64,000 bases of DNA from S015-6 sp964384945 (GTDB lineage Bacteria; Desulfobacterota; DSWW01). The stretch lies in NCBI GenBank assembly GCA_964384945.1, contig CAYLMK010000020.1:1-64000 (forward strand). Reading direction: 5' to 3'. A program made the position numbers and the translations under genes. Shown piece after piece: positions 26,167 to 35,378 of this stretch (within the stretch, counting starts at the first letter, position 1; each line of letters begins with the position of its first letter). The notes beneath the pieces were generated by a model. The model made no database searches. It was given only the letters and a program-made list of their open reading frames with translations, and was not told the DNA's origin.

Positions 26167-27822
26167 CTATTTGATGTGCGGGACAAAGTCGGGGTCGGTC
26201 ACGCCCAGAAGAACCCGATCCTTGAATTCCTGCCCGCCTTCCTTGTAAGAAGCCCCGACCGCGATCAAACCCACCGGCCCCATCCTCTGCGCGCGTGTCT
26301 CGACCGGCGCGAAGCTTCCCCGGGGTGTGTAGAGACCGTTGTCGATCGGTGCCGCCAAATACTTCAGATCGTCGTCGTTTTCGCTGTAAGGCTTGCCGTC
26401 CGCGTCCTTGGGCGTATGCTCTTCCAACCACCACTGGGCAGCCACAGGGTCCAGAATCAGATCGTCTTGCGTCTCCGCTTTGCCATCCTTGCCGTAATGC
26501 AGGCCAAAGGCCACATACTGCACGCCCTCGGGCGGATACGCGGCCCCTCCGGAGATCCGGGCACGGCCCAGTTTGGGAAGAATGGAGATCCCGTCCATCT
26601 TGTTGTACACGATCAGAGACTTGTCGCAGGCGGCTCCCTTGACCTGGACTGCGGTAGGCCCGATCGCAGCCCCGGCCGAGGCCGTCACCTCGACCACGAG
26701 CTTGTTCGCATCCGCCTTCTTCACCGCTGCCTTCACGTTCGCGTCCGCAAACGTGACCGCCGCGCCCGCGGGGATGTTCACGCCGATCATGGTGACCGTC
26801 TGGGGTGCGCCTGACTTCACCGCCTTGGGGAAGACCGCAAAGACCCTGGCCGGCGCGTCCGACTTGAAGAAGGCTTCGTCTCCGTACGCGTTCGTGTCCT
26901 GCACGACCGTCCACCACCTCCCCTGGAAGCCTTTCGTCGCGGCATCCAGGTCGAATACGCCTTCCACTCTGCTCGTAAGTTGGTTCGGCGCCAGGGCAAC
27001 CCTCAAATGGTACTCCCCGTAAAGCGTCCCCTGGCCTGCTTGCTTCAGGCTGTTCCCGTTCTCGTACTGGACTTCCCGCTCGATCAAATACTCATCCTCG
27101 CCTGCCTTTGCGTCCGCCTTGAATGTGTAGGTCCCTTCATAGTACCCGGCGCCGGGCTGGTATCCGGCAATCTTCCACTTGCCGCTCAAGTCCTGAGGCT
27201 TTCTCGCTGCCATCCAGGCCTTGAACTCGGGGGTGTCCATCGGACGCATATCCGCCAGCACCTTGGCCAAGTCCATCGCTTCCTTCGGCCAGTCCATCTC
27301 ACGCAACTGGGGAACCACGGTCGGATAGTAGCCCAGGTGCATGTTCATGTTCTCGACCCACTGCGCCGCGGTCTTCTTGTGAGAAAGGATCTTTCCATAC
27401 GCGTGGCAGCGCACGCAGGCCTGGAATATCCTTTTCTCCGTATCCGTCTTCATCAGGCTGGACCGCTCCCGGAAGTTGCTGTTCTCGTCCGAATTGTAAT
27501 ACGCAACCTCCTTCATTTCCGCCGGCGTATAGACCAAGTGCTGGCACAGCTCCTTCACCACGGTCTTGACTTCATGATCTTCGATCGGAGCCCCGTTGAT
27601 CCGCCTCATGCGGGCCACAACGTTGAACCACTCTTCCGGCGTTTTGCGGGTCTCCTCGATCACCTCGACGCGTCCCTGGTTGTCCAGCCGGTGGCAGACC
27701 GAGCACTTCTGCCGCACCACCCCGAACTCCACGAAGGGGGTCTTGGCGACCGCCAGCGTCCCGAACACGAGAGACGCCAGGAGTGCGATCAAGACCGCAC
27801 TGCAGAACTTCTGACGTTTCAT
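26167..27822 (-). CDS. qhpA: QhpA, dihaem alpha subunit of quinohaemoprotein amine dehydrogenase
   Basis: The 551-residue protein has a signal peptide (cleavage near residue 26) and an N-terminal dihaem cytochrome domain with KCSVCH at 40-44 and ACVRCH at 136-140. The remaining beta-rich and immunoglobulin-like domains are typical of the QHNDH alpha subunit. The haems pass electrons from CTQ in gamma to a periplasmic acceptor. It is followed after 49 bases by qhpC. The domain order and length agree with the Paracoccus and Pseudomonas enzymes. Confidence 0.95.
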   Translation of the reverse strand: MKRQKFCSAVLIALLASLVFGTLAVAKTPFVEFGVVRQKCSVCHRLDNQGRVEVIEETRKTPEEWFNVVARMRRINGAPIEDHEVKTVVKELCQHLVYTPAEMKEVAYYNSDENSNFRERSSLMKTDTEKRIFQACVRCHAYGKILSHKKTAAQWVENMNMHLGYYPTVVPQLREMDWPKEAMDLAKVLADMRPMDTPEFKAWMAARKPQDLSGKWKIAGYQPGAGYYEGTYTFKADAKAGEDEYLIEREVQYENGNSLKQAGQGTLYGEYHLRVALAPNQLTSRVEGVFDLDAATKGFQGRWWTVVQDTNAYGDEAFFKSDAPARVFAVFPKAVKSGAPQTVTMIGVNIPAGAAVTFADANVKAAVKKADANKLVVEVTASAGAAIGPTAVQVKGAACDKSLIVYNKMDGISILPKLGRARISGGAAYPPEGVQYVAFGLHYGKDGKAETQDDLILDPVAAQWWLEEHTPKDADGKPYSENDDDLKYLAAPIDNGLYTPRGSFAPVETRAQRMGPVGLIAVGASYKEGGQEFKDRVLLGVTDPDFVPHIK

Positions 27823-27886
27823 AGGGTTTCCTCCCGTCTCCTATGGTGTGGTTTTTGGGTTGTCGATAAGAGATTGCCTTCGCCTA

Positions 27887-29296
27887 TTAGAACGCAAACA
27901 TGAGCCAGAGCTGGCCGAAGAAGGCGGTCTTGTTGTCTCCGTAAACCTCCTTGGCCGCCTGGTTCGGGAAGGAGACTCCGGTTCCGGCATGCGCGAACAG
28001 GAAGTCGTTGACCTGCCAGTTCATGAACAGGTTGAACTCGTCCGCGAAATCCTTGTCCGTCACGCCGTAGACGGGGTCCTGCGTCCCTCGAAGCGCCCCG
28101 GCGGGAAAGTATTTCTCGTCCAGCATGTGCTTGATGTAGAGGAACTGGATCTGGCAGGGCTCGACCGGGTAAAAGCCGACCTCGGCGATGTACTTCAGGG
28201 TGTTCGTCTTCAGGCCCACGATCTCGGCGACGTGTTCCCCGATGAACCACCGGTTCCAGGCCCACCAGCCCAGCCACATGGGATCGTACTCTTCGATGTC
28301 GCCGTCGTTGGGGTCGTCATCCCCCTGCCAGTAGACAAAGTGTCCCTTGATGTAGGGGGAGAGCGTGACAGGGAACTTGTACTGGGCCGCGGCGAAGCCG
28401 CCCATGGCCTGCCGGTCGTATTCCGCGGTCGGGTACTTGACTCCGCCCATCTCGTAAACGAACTCGCCCTCCAGATTGAAGCCGCCCAGGGTCCAGTCCC
28501 CGCCGAAGTCGAGGGCATAGGTGTCGGTCTGGGCGAGCGGGTCCTCCACCACGCCCGTTGTAGGATCGTCGAGAAAGCCCGATGCACCCGGCTCGGTGTC
28601 GTCGATCTTGGCGTAGAATCCGCCGAAGAGGTACGCGGTTTCCATCAGGTCCCAGTGAAGGTCGATCCCCGTGGCGTGCATGTCCTTGTCCCCTTCGAAG
28701 GTCTGCGCCACGTAGTCGCCGGATCTGGCCACGAAGATGGTCGACTTCACGGCGCCGAAGTCGCCGTCGATCCTCGCCCCGAAGGGGAAGCTCTGGTTGA
28801 AGAGCAGCCAGTAGGCCGTCTCCTGGGTCCTGCCGAGCCCGATCAGGAACTGCTTCTCGAGCTGGATGTCCTGCATGCCGACCGTCGCGGTGATCTTGCC
28901 GTCCCACATCCCGCCGAACTGGATGTAGGCCTTGTTGAAATCCACCTCCCAGTCGTCCTTATCGAGTCCGTAAACGTCCTGGTCGATGGTGGACATGAGG
29001 ATGGGCGAAAACTTGGCCTCCACCGTGGCCCATTCGAACTTCTTCCTCGCCGTGAAGTTGAGTCTTGCGAAAATCTCGCCCCAGTTGTTGTTGTCGGTCA
29101 CCGGGCCTACGGTCGCAGTGGTGAAGTAAGGCTGATAGTCATACCGGTAGAAAACGCTCAGATCCCCGCCGATGAGGAACTCGTCGAGGACGTTGGGCAG
29201 CTCCTGGATCGCAACGTCCGCCTGGGCGACCGCCGCGGAAAGACCGAGGAGCAAGACTGCAAGCGCCTGTAACGTAATCCATCTCTTTCGTTTCAT
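27887..29296 (-). CDS. Outer-membrane beta-barrel protein, first gene of the qhp operon
   Basis: From the ATG at 29296, behind GGAGGGAAGGG, the protein has 469 residues with a signal peptide (LLLGLSAAVAQADV). A long run of amphipathic strands rich in Trp, Tyr and Asp ends in a terminal phenylalanine (FFGQLWLMFAF), the BAM recognition signature of outer-membrane barrels. It resembles porins of the alginate-export or DUF1302-like type, but I cannot name the family. Located 64 bases upstream of qhpA, it may admit amine substrates to the periplasm. Confidence 0.7.
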   Translation of the reverse strand: MKRKRWITLQALAVLLLGLSAAVAQADVAIQELPNVLDEFLIGGDLSVFYRYDYQPYFTTATVGPVTDNNNWGEIFARLNFTARKKFEWATVEAKFSPILMSTIDQDVYGLDKDDWEVDFNKAYIQFGGMWDGKITATVGMQDIQLEKQFLIGLGRTQETAYWLLFNQSFPFGARIDGDFGAVKSTIFVARSGDYVAQTFEGDKDMHATGIDLHWDLMETAYLFGGFYAKIDDTEPGASGFLDDPTTGVVEDPLAQTDTYALDFGGDWTLGGFNLEGEFVYEMGGVKYPTAEYDRQAMGGFAAAQYKFPVTLSPYIKGHFVYWQGDDDPNDGDIEEYDPMWLGWWAWNRWFIGEHVAEIVGLKTNTLKYIAEVGFYPVEPCQIQFLYIKHMLDEKYFPAGALRGTQDPVYGVTDKDFADEFNLFMNWQVNDFLFAHAGTGVSFPNQAAKEVYGDNKTAFFGQLWLMFAF

Positions 29297-29753
29297 TCCC
29301 TTCCCTCCTGTGGTGGTTAATGGATGCTCATGCGAGCCGACTTCCCTGTTTACCGGATGATTTCGCTGGCGTGTTCGCTGCGGCGCGATCGAGAAGAGGC
29401 GTTTCTGGCTGTTGGAGAGACGGACCGAGTATCGCACCCGGGGAGGGGGCCCCGGCGGTTGCACAGGCCGAGAGCAGTCGCAGAGCGGGCATGTTCTTCG
29501 CTGCATTCATGAATTGCTTCGATTCCTGCCTTCTTTCTGCTGTGGGGCCTTCATACAACAGGTTTGAGACCCCTGTCAACAAGGAATTCATGAAAAAAAA
29601 TAACGTTCTTGCCTATTTTTCGATCTTTTTCGGAATATAGTATATAACGGAAAGACGAAAGGTCGGCAGGATTGCGAAAACATCCCGGCCGGTCCAGGGT
29701 TGGGGGAAAGGCTGGAGTCCGGGGGAACCGGCGATCATGAGGAGGGGGAACCG
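29297..29753. other. Divergent control region between the qhp operon and a secreted protein gene
   Basis: These 457 bases contain no supported gene. The segment 29580-29660 is strikingly AT-rich against the GC-rich surroundings and probably holds promoters in both directions. The leftward qhp message would have a leader of about 250 bases. Confidence 0.6.
29550..29579 (-). promoter_or_regulatory. Candidate sigma-70 promoter of the qhp operon
   Basis: On the minus strand, TTGACA at 29579-29574 and TATGAA at 29555-29550 are 18 bases apart. The -35 box is perfect and sits at the edge of the AT-rich segment. No AraC-type activator gene (QhpR in Paracoccus) is in the window. Confidence 0.45.
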
Positions 29754-30284
29754 ATGAAGAGAGGGATCTTGCCCGGGCTGTTTCTGGCGGTCTCGTGCCT
29801 GTTCGGCGGCGAGGCGATGGCCGATGATTGCGTCTACCTCGGGAAAACGCCCGTCTGTCTCGGGATGAAGAAGAAAGCGGTGATCGACGCCCTCGTCGAG
29901 GCCTACGACATGCAGGCCAAGATGCAGGAGGACAGCAAGGCGAGCCAGGACATCTGGCTGTTGCGGACGAAATCCGGAGCGGTCGCAGAGGAGATGAAGG
30001 GGATCATCGAATTTCGGGACGGAAGGGTGCGGAGCGCCTACAAGAGTTGGGGCAGCTTTGCTTCCGCAGACCAGTTGTTCGATGTCATCTTTCAGCTTCT
30101 TTCAAAGTCGACGTCGGAGGGGGAAGCCGGGCCGGAGATCTCGCTTCACGAGGTCCCGCTCAAGCCCGGCACGGACTGGAAGCAGATCAAGATCAAGTAC
30201 TCCGCCCACGAGATCGAGATCAAGAAGATATCCGGCCGGGACGGAACGACGATCGTGCTGGACGAGAACCTGCGGGCGGAGTGA
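29754..30284 (+). CDS. Small secreted protein of unknown function
   Basis: The ATG at 29754 follows GAGGAGGGGGAACC. The 176-residue product has a signal peptide (GLFLAVSCLFGGEAMADD) and a soluble alpha/beta body with two cysteines shortly after the cleavage site (DDCVYLGKTPVC), possibly a disulfide. No family is recognised. It diverges from the qhp operon and shares its control region, which hints at co-regulation but does not prove it. Confidence 0.7.
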   Translation: MKRGILPGLFLAVSCLFGGEAMADDCVYLGKTPVCLGMKKKAVIDALVEAYDMQAKMQEDSKASQDIWLLRTKSGAVAEEMKGIIEFRDGRVRSAYKSWGSFASADQLFDVIFQLLSKSTSEGEAGPEISLHEVPLKPGTDWKQIKIKYSAHEIEIKKISGRDGTTIVLDENLRAE

Positions 30285-30292
30285 GGGAAGGA

Positions 30293-30394
30293 GCAGCTAT
30301 TGGCTGTTAGCTATTAGCTTTTAGCTGTTAACCGCCCCCCCCCTCCCACCGCTTCGGGGAGGAGCGGGTGGGAGCTAACGGCTGAAAGCTGAAG
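30293..30394. repeat. Dispersed TTAGCTGTTAGC-type intergenic repeat, copy 1
   Basis: Short tandem GCTGTTAGCT-like units on the left, a C-rich centre containing CCCTCCCA, and a complementary right flank (TGGGAGCTAACGGCTGAAAGCT) make an imperfect palindrome about 100 bases long. Related copies lie at 47783-47874 and 50484-50590. It occupies the gap between the convergent ends of the secreted protein gene and manC. Confidence 0.7.
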
Positions 30395-30415
30395 AACGTA
30401 TGCCTTTCTGCCTCT

Positions 30416-31867
30416 TCACCCGAGGCGCCCATAGTCGTCCTCGTACCGGACGATGTCGTCCTCTCCGAGATACTCCCCGGATTGGACCTCGATGATACGG
30501 AGCGGTTCCCTGCCCCGATTCTCCAGCCGGTGCTTGGCCCGCACCGGGATGTAGATGTGCTCGCCTTTCGGGACTTCGAGGATCACGTCATCCAAGGTGA
30601 CGGTGGCGGCGCCCCGGACGACGGCCCAATGCTCGGACCGGCGTTCATGGGACTGGTAGCTCAGTCGGGCGCCGGGCTTCACGTCGAGCCATTTCACCTG
30701 GTAGTTGTCCCCCAGGTCGAGAACCTTGTAGGCGCCCCAGGGCTTGTCCACCTTGCGGTGGATCCTGGACTCGGTCCTGCCCTCGTCGCGTAAGCGCTCT
30801 GCGATCCTGCGGACGTCCTGGCTTCTTCTTTCGTCGCACACGAGAAGGGCGTCCGTCGTGTCCACCACGACCAGGCCCTCCACCCCCAGGGTGGCCACCA
30901 GCCGTTCCCCGGACCGGATCAGGCTGTTGCGTGTGTCCAGGGCCAGCACGTCCCCCTGAAGGACGTTTCCGTTCCCGTCCTTGGGAAGCAGCTCCCGGAC
31001 GGTTTCCCAACTGCCCACGTCGCTCCAGCCCATTTCCGCCGGAATGACCGCCGCCCGATCGCAACGCTCCATGATTCCGTAGTCTACAGAGATCGACGCG
31101 AGGGAACCGTAGACCCTCGCGATCGGGTCGAGGCTGTCGAGTCGGCCCGCTGCGAGAATCCGGGAGATCTCCCGAAGACCCTTGTGATGTTCGGGCAGAT
31201 GCCGCTCCATCTCTTCCATGAACCGGTCCGCCCTCCAGACGAACATCCCGCTGTTCCAATAATGGTCGCCGGACCGAAGATACTCCTCCGCCTGATCCCG
31301 GCCGGGCTTCTCCGCGAACCGGGCCACACGATAATTCTCCCCCGCAGGTGCCGCGGCCGCCCCGCCCTCCAAACGGGCGCCCCGTTGAATATAGCCATAG
31401 CCTGTTTCCGCGCGGGTGGGTTTGATCCCCAGGGTCACGAGCCAGCCCCGAGATGCGACCTCCCGGGCCTGCCGGACGAGATCCAGGAACCGCTCCGTTT
31501 CCCGGATGTGGTGATCGGCCGGAAACACGGCGAGAATCGCCCGCGGGTCGGTAGCAAGGACGTGCACCGCGGCCAGGCCGATGGCTGCCGCCGTGTTCCT
31601 GCCCGCAGGCTCCTCCAGCACCCTGACTTTGGCCAGGCCGAGCGCCCCGATCTCTCTGCGGATCTCGCTGGCCTGCGAGCGGGTCGTGACCACCCACGTG
31701 TTCTCTTCCGCAACGAGCGCCCGGGTCCGCTCCAGGGTCAGGGCCAGCATGCTCCGGTCGCCCACGATGTTGAGCAGTTGCTTGGGCGCGAGCGACCGGC
31801 TCAGCGGCCAGAAGCGAGTGCCGGTGCCTCCTGCCAGGATCACCGCGTGAAGAGTTCCGATCGGCAT
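30416..31867 (-). CDS. manC: Mannose-1-phosphate guanylyltransferase / mannose-6-phosphate isomerase
   Basis: This 483-residue bifunctional type II enzyme has the nucleotidyltransferase signature LAGGTGTRFWPLSR at residues 11-24 and the FVEKP-like FAEKPG near 190. The C-terminal cupin isomerase domain (about 370-480) includes KPWGAY, the GARLSYQSHERRSEHW metal-binding segment and the AKHRLEN stretch. It makes GDP-mannose for polysaccharide or O-antigen synthesis. It is a single gene without sugar-pathway neighbours here; pgm at 8867 is the only related enzyme. Confidence 0.95.
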   Translation of the reverse strand: MPIGTLHAVILAGGTGTRFWPLSRSLAPKQLLNIVGDRSMLALTLERTRALVAEENTWVVTTRSQASEIRREIGALGLAKVRVLEEPAGRNTAAAIGLAAVHVLATDPRAILAVFPADHHIRETERFLDLVRQAREVASRGWLVTLGIKPTRAETGYGYIQRGARLEGGAAAAPAGENYRVARFAEKPGRDQAEEYLRSGDHYWNSGMFVWRADRFMEEMERHLPEHHKGLREISRILAAGRLDSLDPIARVYGSLASISVDYGIMERCDRAAVIPAEMGWSDVGSWETVRELLPKDGNGNVLQGDVLALDTRNSLIRSGERLVATLGVEGLVVVDTTDALLVCDERRSQDVRRIAERLRDEGRTESRIHRKVDKPWGAYKVLDLGDNYQVKWLDVKPGARLSYQSHERRSEHWAVVRGAATVTLDDVILEVPKGEHIYIPVRAKHRLENRGREPLRIIEVQSGEYLGEDDIVRYEDDYGRLG

Positions 31868-32079
31868 CCCACCCTCCTCCTACGGTTCCTACGGTTCGCC
31901 CATTTGCCCGCAATGACAAGGCACCAGAAAACCTCAGGAATCCATACCTGCATTCTTATCGGAAAAGGCGGCCACGGTCAAAAGCCTCAGCCTCGTATTC
32001 CGGCCTTTTCCGGTCCGCGGATCCGGGTGCGTCGCGCCCCTGACGTCCAAGGGCACTGAGGTGCCCAAGGAAAGAATGC

Positions 32080-32118
32080 TTGACGAGTAGTTAGGGACCT
32101 AATAATATGGGACCTAAT
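32080..32118 (+). promoter_or_regulatory. MarR-gene promoter with overlapping operator
   Basis: TTGACG at 32080-32085 and TAATAT at 32103-32108 are exactly 17 bases apart. Within the spacer lies the inverted repeat TTAGG-GA-CCTAA (32091-32102), and the string GGGACCTAAT occurs twice (from 32094 and from 32109). This looks like an operator for the adjacent MarR protein, placed to block RNA polymerase, so autorepression is likely. Confidence 0.65.
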
Positions 32119-32134
32119 TTGATGGAGAAGCCGC

Positions 32135-32743
32135 ATGTTCTTCCTCAAGGACCTCCCCACGGAGAAGACCCTCAAGAACCTCCGCAAGCGTTACCCGGAT
32201 CTCGATCTCCCGGCCCTGATGAGCTGTATCGCATTGATGCGCACCGGCAGCGACATGATGGCGGCACTGGAGAGGATCCTCGGTCGTTACCGGTTGTCGC
32301 AAGGGAGATTCCTTACCCTGATCGTCCTGAACCGGGACCCGGAGGAGGAGGTCACCCCTTCGGACCTGGCGGAAAGGGTCGGGGTGACACGGGCGACCAT
32401 GACCGGCCTGCTGGACACCCTCGCCAAGGACGGGTGGATCGAGCGCATCCGGCACAACGAAGATCGCAGGCGGGTGGTGGTCCGCCTGACGCAGGAGGGG
32501 CTCGATCATCTCGGCAGGATGCTTCCGGGCTATTACCGGGGGATCTCGAGCATCATGGCAGGCCTGGAAGGGCAGGAGCACGAATCGCTCGTCAGGGTGC
32601 TGGGCAAGGTGAGGGAGGGGCTGTCCGGCTATGCCAAAAAGGAAAAGGGGTCGGGGGTCAGGCGCGCCGTCTTACCCCGGGGGAATGGAAGGCGAAAGCA
32701 AGTGAGGGGTCAGGGATCAGGACCCGGAAGACTGAAAAGGTGA
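32135..32743 (+). CDS. MarR-family transcriptional regulator
   Basis: The protein (202 residues) has a winged-helix domain near residues 50-130 with TPSDLAERVGVTRATMTGLLDTL as the recognition helices and the DRRRVVVRLTQEG wing, standard for MarR. The last 35 residues are basic and lie in repeat-like DNA, so the natural stop may have been lost by local insertion. The promoter carries a matching palindrome. The rightward SDR and MmgE/PrpD genes that follow are possible targets. Confidence 0.88.
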   Translation: MFFLKDLPTEKTLKNLRKRYPDLDLPALMSCIALMRTGSDMMAALERILGRYRLSQGRFLTLIVLNRDPEEEVTPSDLAERVGVTRATMTGLLDTLAKDGWIERIRHNEDRRRVVVRLTQEGLDHLGRMLPGYYRGISSIMAGLEGQEHESLVRVLGKVREGLSGYAKKEKGSGVRRAVLPRGNGRRKQVRGQGSGPGRLKR

Positions 32744-32992
32744 AAGGGCAAGGGGCAAAGGCGAAAGGGGTGGATCAAGTAACGAAGGTGGAATCAAAGC
32801 GGATCGGGGACAGCCACTGATTCTCAGGACGAGGACGACGGGTGCAGCGGGAATTGCCGCGTCGGCCTTGCCTCATCGCAATGTCCGGCAACTGAGGATA
32901 CTGCGAGGCCCTCGTCAGAGCGCCGTGGCAATCTCCTGGTTCGAGGGCGAGGACGAAGAAAAGCGGTCAGGGCCTGAGGGAGGGTGAAGGCC
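32744..32992. other. Low-complexity intergenic stretch
   Basis: This DNA contains purine-rich strings such as GAAAAGGTGAAAGGGC and no coding potential in either strand that I can support. Similar purine-rich strings occur after the anchor gene around 47625-47660, so this is probably the decayed remains of another dispersed element. Confidence 0.35.
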
Positions 32993-33811
32993 ATGTCGAC
33001 ACGGACGGCAGGCAGGTTTCGGAACAAGGTCGCTATCGTGACCGGTGCCGGGGGCGACATCGGCAGGGAGATATCGCTGCAGTACGCGGGGGAGGGCGCG
33101 AGGGTTGCTGTGGTCGACGTGAACCTGCAGGCGGCAGAGGAGACGAAGGGGCTCATCGATGCGGAGGCGGGCGAATCGCTCGTCGTCCAGGCGAACGTGA
33201 TGGACTCCGAGAGCGTCAAGGGCATGGTTCGGAAGGTCATCGAAGCATGGGGGAGGATCGATATCCTGGTCAACAACGCAGGCATCGGAGAGCGAAGCTC
33301 GCTGCTGGAGACCCGCGAGGAGATGTGGGACCTGATCATGGCCGTGGACGCGGGCGGCGTGTTCCGGTGCTCCAAGTACGTGGCCCCCGAGATGATCAGG
33401 GGTGGAGGAGGCCGGATCGTGAACATCGCCTCCCTCATGGGCATGATCGGGATGGGAGCGCCTTCCTATACGGCGGCAAAGGGCGCGATCATTGCCATGA
33501 CGCCCATCGTGGCGGCCGAATTGGGCCCTCACAAGATCAATTACAACACGATCTGTCCGGGCTTCATCGTGACCAAGCTCAACCGGGACATGCTCGCGAC
33601 CCGCGTCGGCGAGCATGTGATCGGGAAGATCCCGTTGCGCCGCTTCGGCCGGACCGCGGACGCGGCCAGGCTGGTGCTGTTCCTGACGTCGGACGACGCG
33701 GACTACATCACCGGCGCGGTCATCCCCTTGGATGGCGGCATGGGGAGGTTCCTGGATCTCGGCGAGGACTACAGGACCTATGACCCCTTCAAGGGGCTGA
33801 AGGAAGGATGA
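32993..33811 (+). CDS. Short-chain dehydrogenase/reductase
   Basis: From the ATG at 32993 (GGGAGG upstream) the protein has 272 residues with the cofactor motif TGAGGDIG, the NNAG motif, a catalytic Ser in NIASLMGM, and a YTAAK active site (Tyr and Lys). PLDGGMG near the end is typical of classical SDRs. It probably oxidises or reduces a hydroxy- or keto-acid intermediate. It is followed 43 bases later by an MmgE/PrpD gene in the same direction. Confidence 0.9.
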   Translation: MSTRTAGRFRNKVAIVTGAGGDIGREISLQYAGEGARVAVVDVNLQAAEETKGLIDAEAGESLVVQANVMDSESVKGMVRKVIEAWGRIDILVNNAGIGERSSLLETREEMWDLIMAVDAGGVFRCSKYVAPEMIRGGGGRIVNIASLMGMIGMGAPSYTAAKGAIIAMTPIVAAELGPHKINYNTICPGFIVTKLNRDMLATRVGEHVIGKIPLRRFGRTADAARLVLFLTSDDADYITGAVIPLDGGMGRFLDLGEDYRTYDPFKGLKEG

Positions 33812-33854
33812 CCCCGGCGGAACCGGGAACCCGAAATAACGAGGAGGAGGCGTC

Positions 33855-35231
33855 ATGGACAAGCCGATTGCGGTGCAGTTGGCGGAATTTGCCGAACGGA
33901 CGAGGTACGAGGACCTCCCGCAGGAGATCGTGGACAAGGTGAAGCACTATATCCTCGACGTCGTCGGATGCACGGTGCGGGCCTGCGAGGAGAAACAGGC
34001 CCAGGCTGTCATCACGGTGATGAAGGAGCAGGGCGGCACGCCGGTCTCCTCGGTCTTCGCCAAGGGCTTCAAGACATCGCCCATGAACGCGGCCTTCATC
34101 AACGGCACCATGGGCCACATCTTCGACTACGACGACGACCATCGGGAAGGCACCATGCACCCCTCCGTGGCCGTGTTCCCGGCGGTCTTCGCCCTGGGCG
34201 AGAAGAAGAAGGTGACCGGAAAGGAGTTCATCCGCGCCTTCATCCTGGGGCTCGAGGTCATGATCCGGACGGGAGAGGCCTTTCTGGGGAAAACGTATTA
34301 CCAGGGGTTCCACCCCACCGGCACGTGCGGGGTCTTCGGCGCGGCCCTGGGCAGTTCCATGATCCTGGGCCTGAATTCCGAGCAGGCCGCCTGGGCGATG
34401 GGCCTGGCCGGGAGCTTCGCCGCCGGGACCCTGGAGTGGGCCACGGAGGGATCCTGGCAGAAGCCGATCCAGGCCGGCGAGCCGGCCATGTGCGGGATCC
34501 TGTGCGCCTCCCTGGCCGAGCAGAACTTCGTGGGCGCCCGGACGATCTACGAGGGACGGGTGGGATTCATCCGTGCTTACTCGTACCAGGATACCTACGA
34601 CCTGGGGCGCCTCACCGAGAACCTGGGACGGAAGTGGGAGATGAAGGACACGAGCATCAAGGTCCATGCCTGCTGCCGCTTCGCCGGGCCCATCGCGGAC
34701 TGCGCCATGGACCTGTACGACAAGGGGGTTCGCGCCCGGGATGTGGAGAGCATCCTGGCCAAGGTGAGCAGTTGGACGGTTACCGCCCTGATGGAACCGA
34801 AGGAGAGGAAGTATCGACCCCAGACCCATGTGGACGCCCAGTTCAGCCTGCCCTACGTAATCGCGTTGTGCATCGTTCGGAACCGCAGCGGCGTGGACGA
34901 ATTCAAGCCCGAGGCCTTCAAGGATCCGGAGATCCTCTCCCTGGCGGACAGGATCACGGCCGAGGCCGACCCGGCCGCGGATGCAGCCTACCCGAAGTAC
35001 TACCCGGCTACGGTCGTGGCGAAGCTGAAGAACGGAAAGACTGTTGAGTCCCACATCGACTACCCCAAGGGAGACCCGGAGAACCCGGTGGCCTGGGAGG
35101 ACCTGCTCAAGAAGTTCAACCAGCTCACAGAGGCCTATCTCGACGGGGAACGAAGGGAGAGGATCGTCGGGATGGTCCGGAAGCTCGAGGACCTGGAGGA
35201 CCTGTCCAAACTCGCGGACCTCCTTCGATGA
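33855..35231 (+). CDS. MmgE/PrpD-family protein, copy 1
   Basis: The 458-residue protein begins MDKPIAVQLAEFAERTRYEDLP and shows family hallmarks: NGTMGHIFDYDDDH (active-site Asp and His) near residue 85, HPTGTCGVFGAALG near 155, and VHACCRFAGPIADC near 273. The family includes 2-methylcitrate dehydratase, cis-aconitate decarboxylase and iminodisuccinate epimerase, so the exact reaction is open. GAGGAGG precedes the ATG. It is in series with the PrpF-family gene. Confidence 0.92.
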   Translation: MDKPIAVQLAEFAERTRYEDLPQEIVDKVKHYILDVVGCTVRACEEKQAQAVITVMKEQGGTPVSSVFAKGFKTSPMNAAFINGTMGHIFDYDDDHREGTMHPSVAVFPAVFALGEKKKVTGKEFIRAFILGLEVMIRTGEAFLGKTYYQGFHPTGTCGVFGAALGSSMILGLNSEQAAWAMGLAGSFAAGTLEWATEGSWQKPIQAGEPAMCGILCASLAEQNFVGARTIYEGRVGFIRAYSYQDTYDLGRLTENLGRKWEMKDTSIKVHACCRFAGPIADCAMDLYDKGVRARDVESILAKVSSWTVTALMEPKERKYRPQTHVDAQFSLPYVIALCIVRNRSGVDEFKPEAFKDPEILSLADRITAEADPAADAAYPKYYPATVVAKLKNGKTVESHIDYPKGDPENPVAWEDLLKKFNQLTEAYLDGERRERIVGMVRKLEDLEDLSKLADLLR

Positions 35232-35378
35232 GAGAAAGACGGATATTGCGAGCGTCAGGCAATGTCGCGACCTTGCCGGCAGCCCTGGAAAGCAAGGGGG
35301 GGTGCTTCGCCGCTTCGTTCCCCGCGATCTCCGCAACGCGGGTGAGTGCGTGTGTGCCAAGTTACAGGAGGGGTCTTC

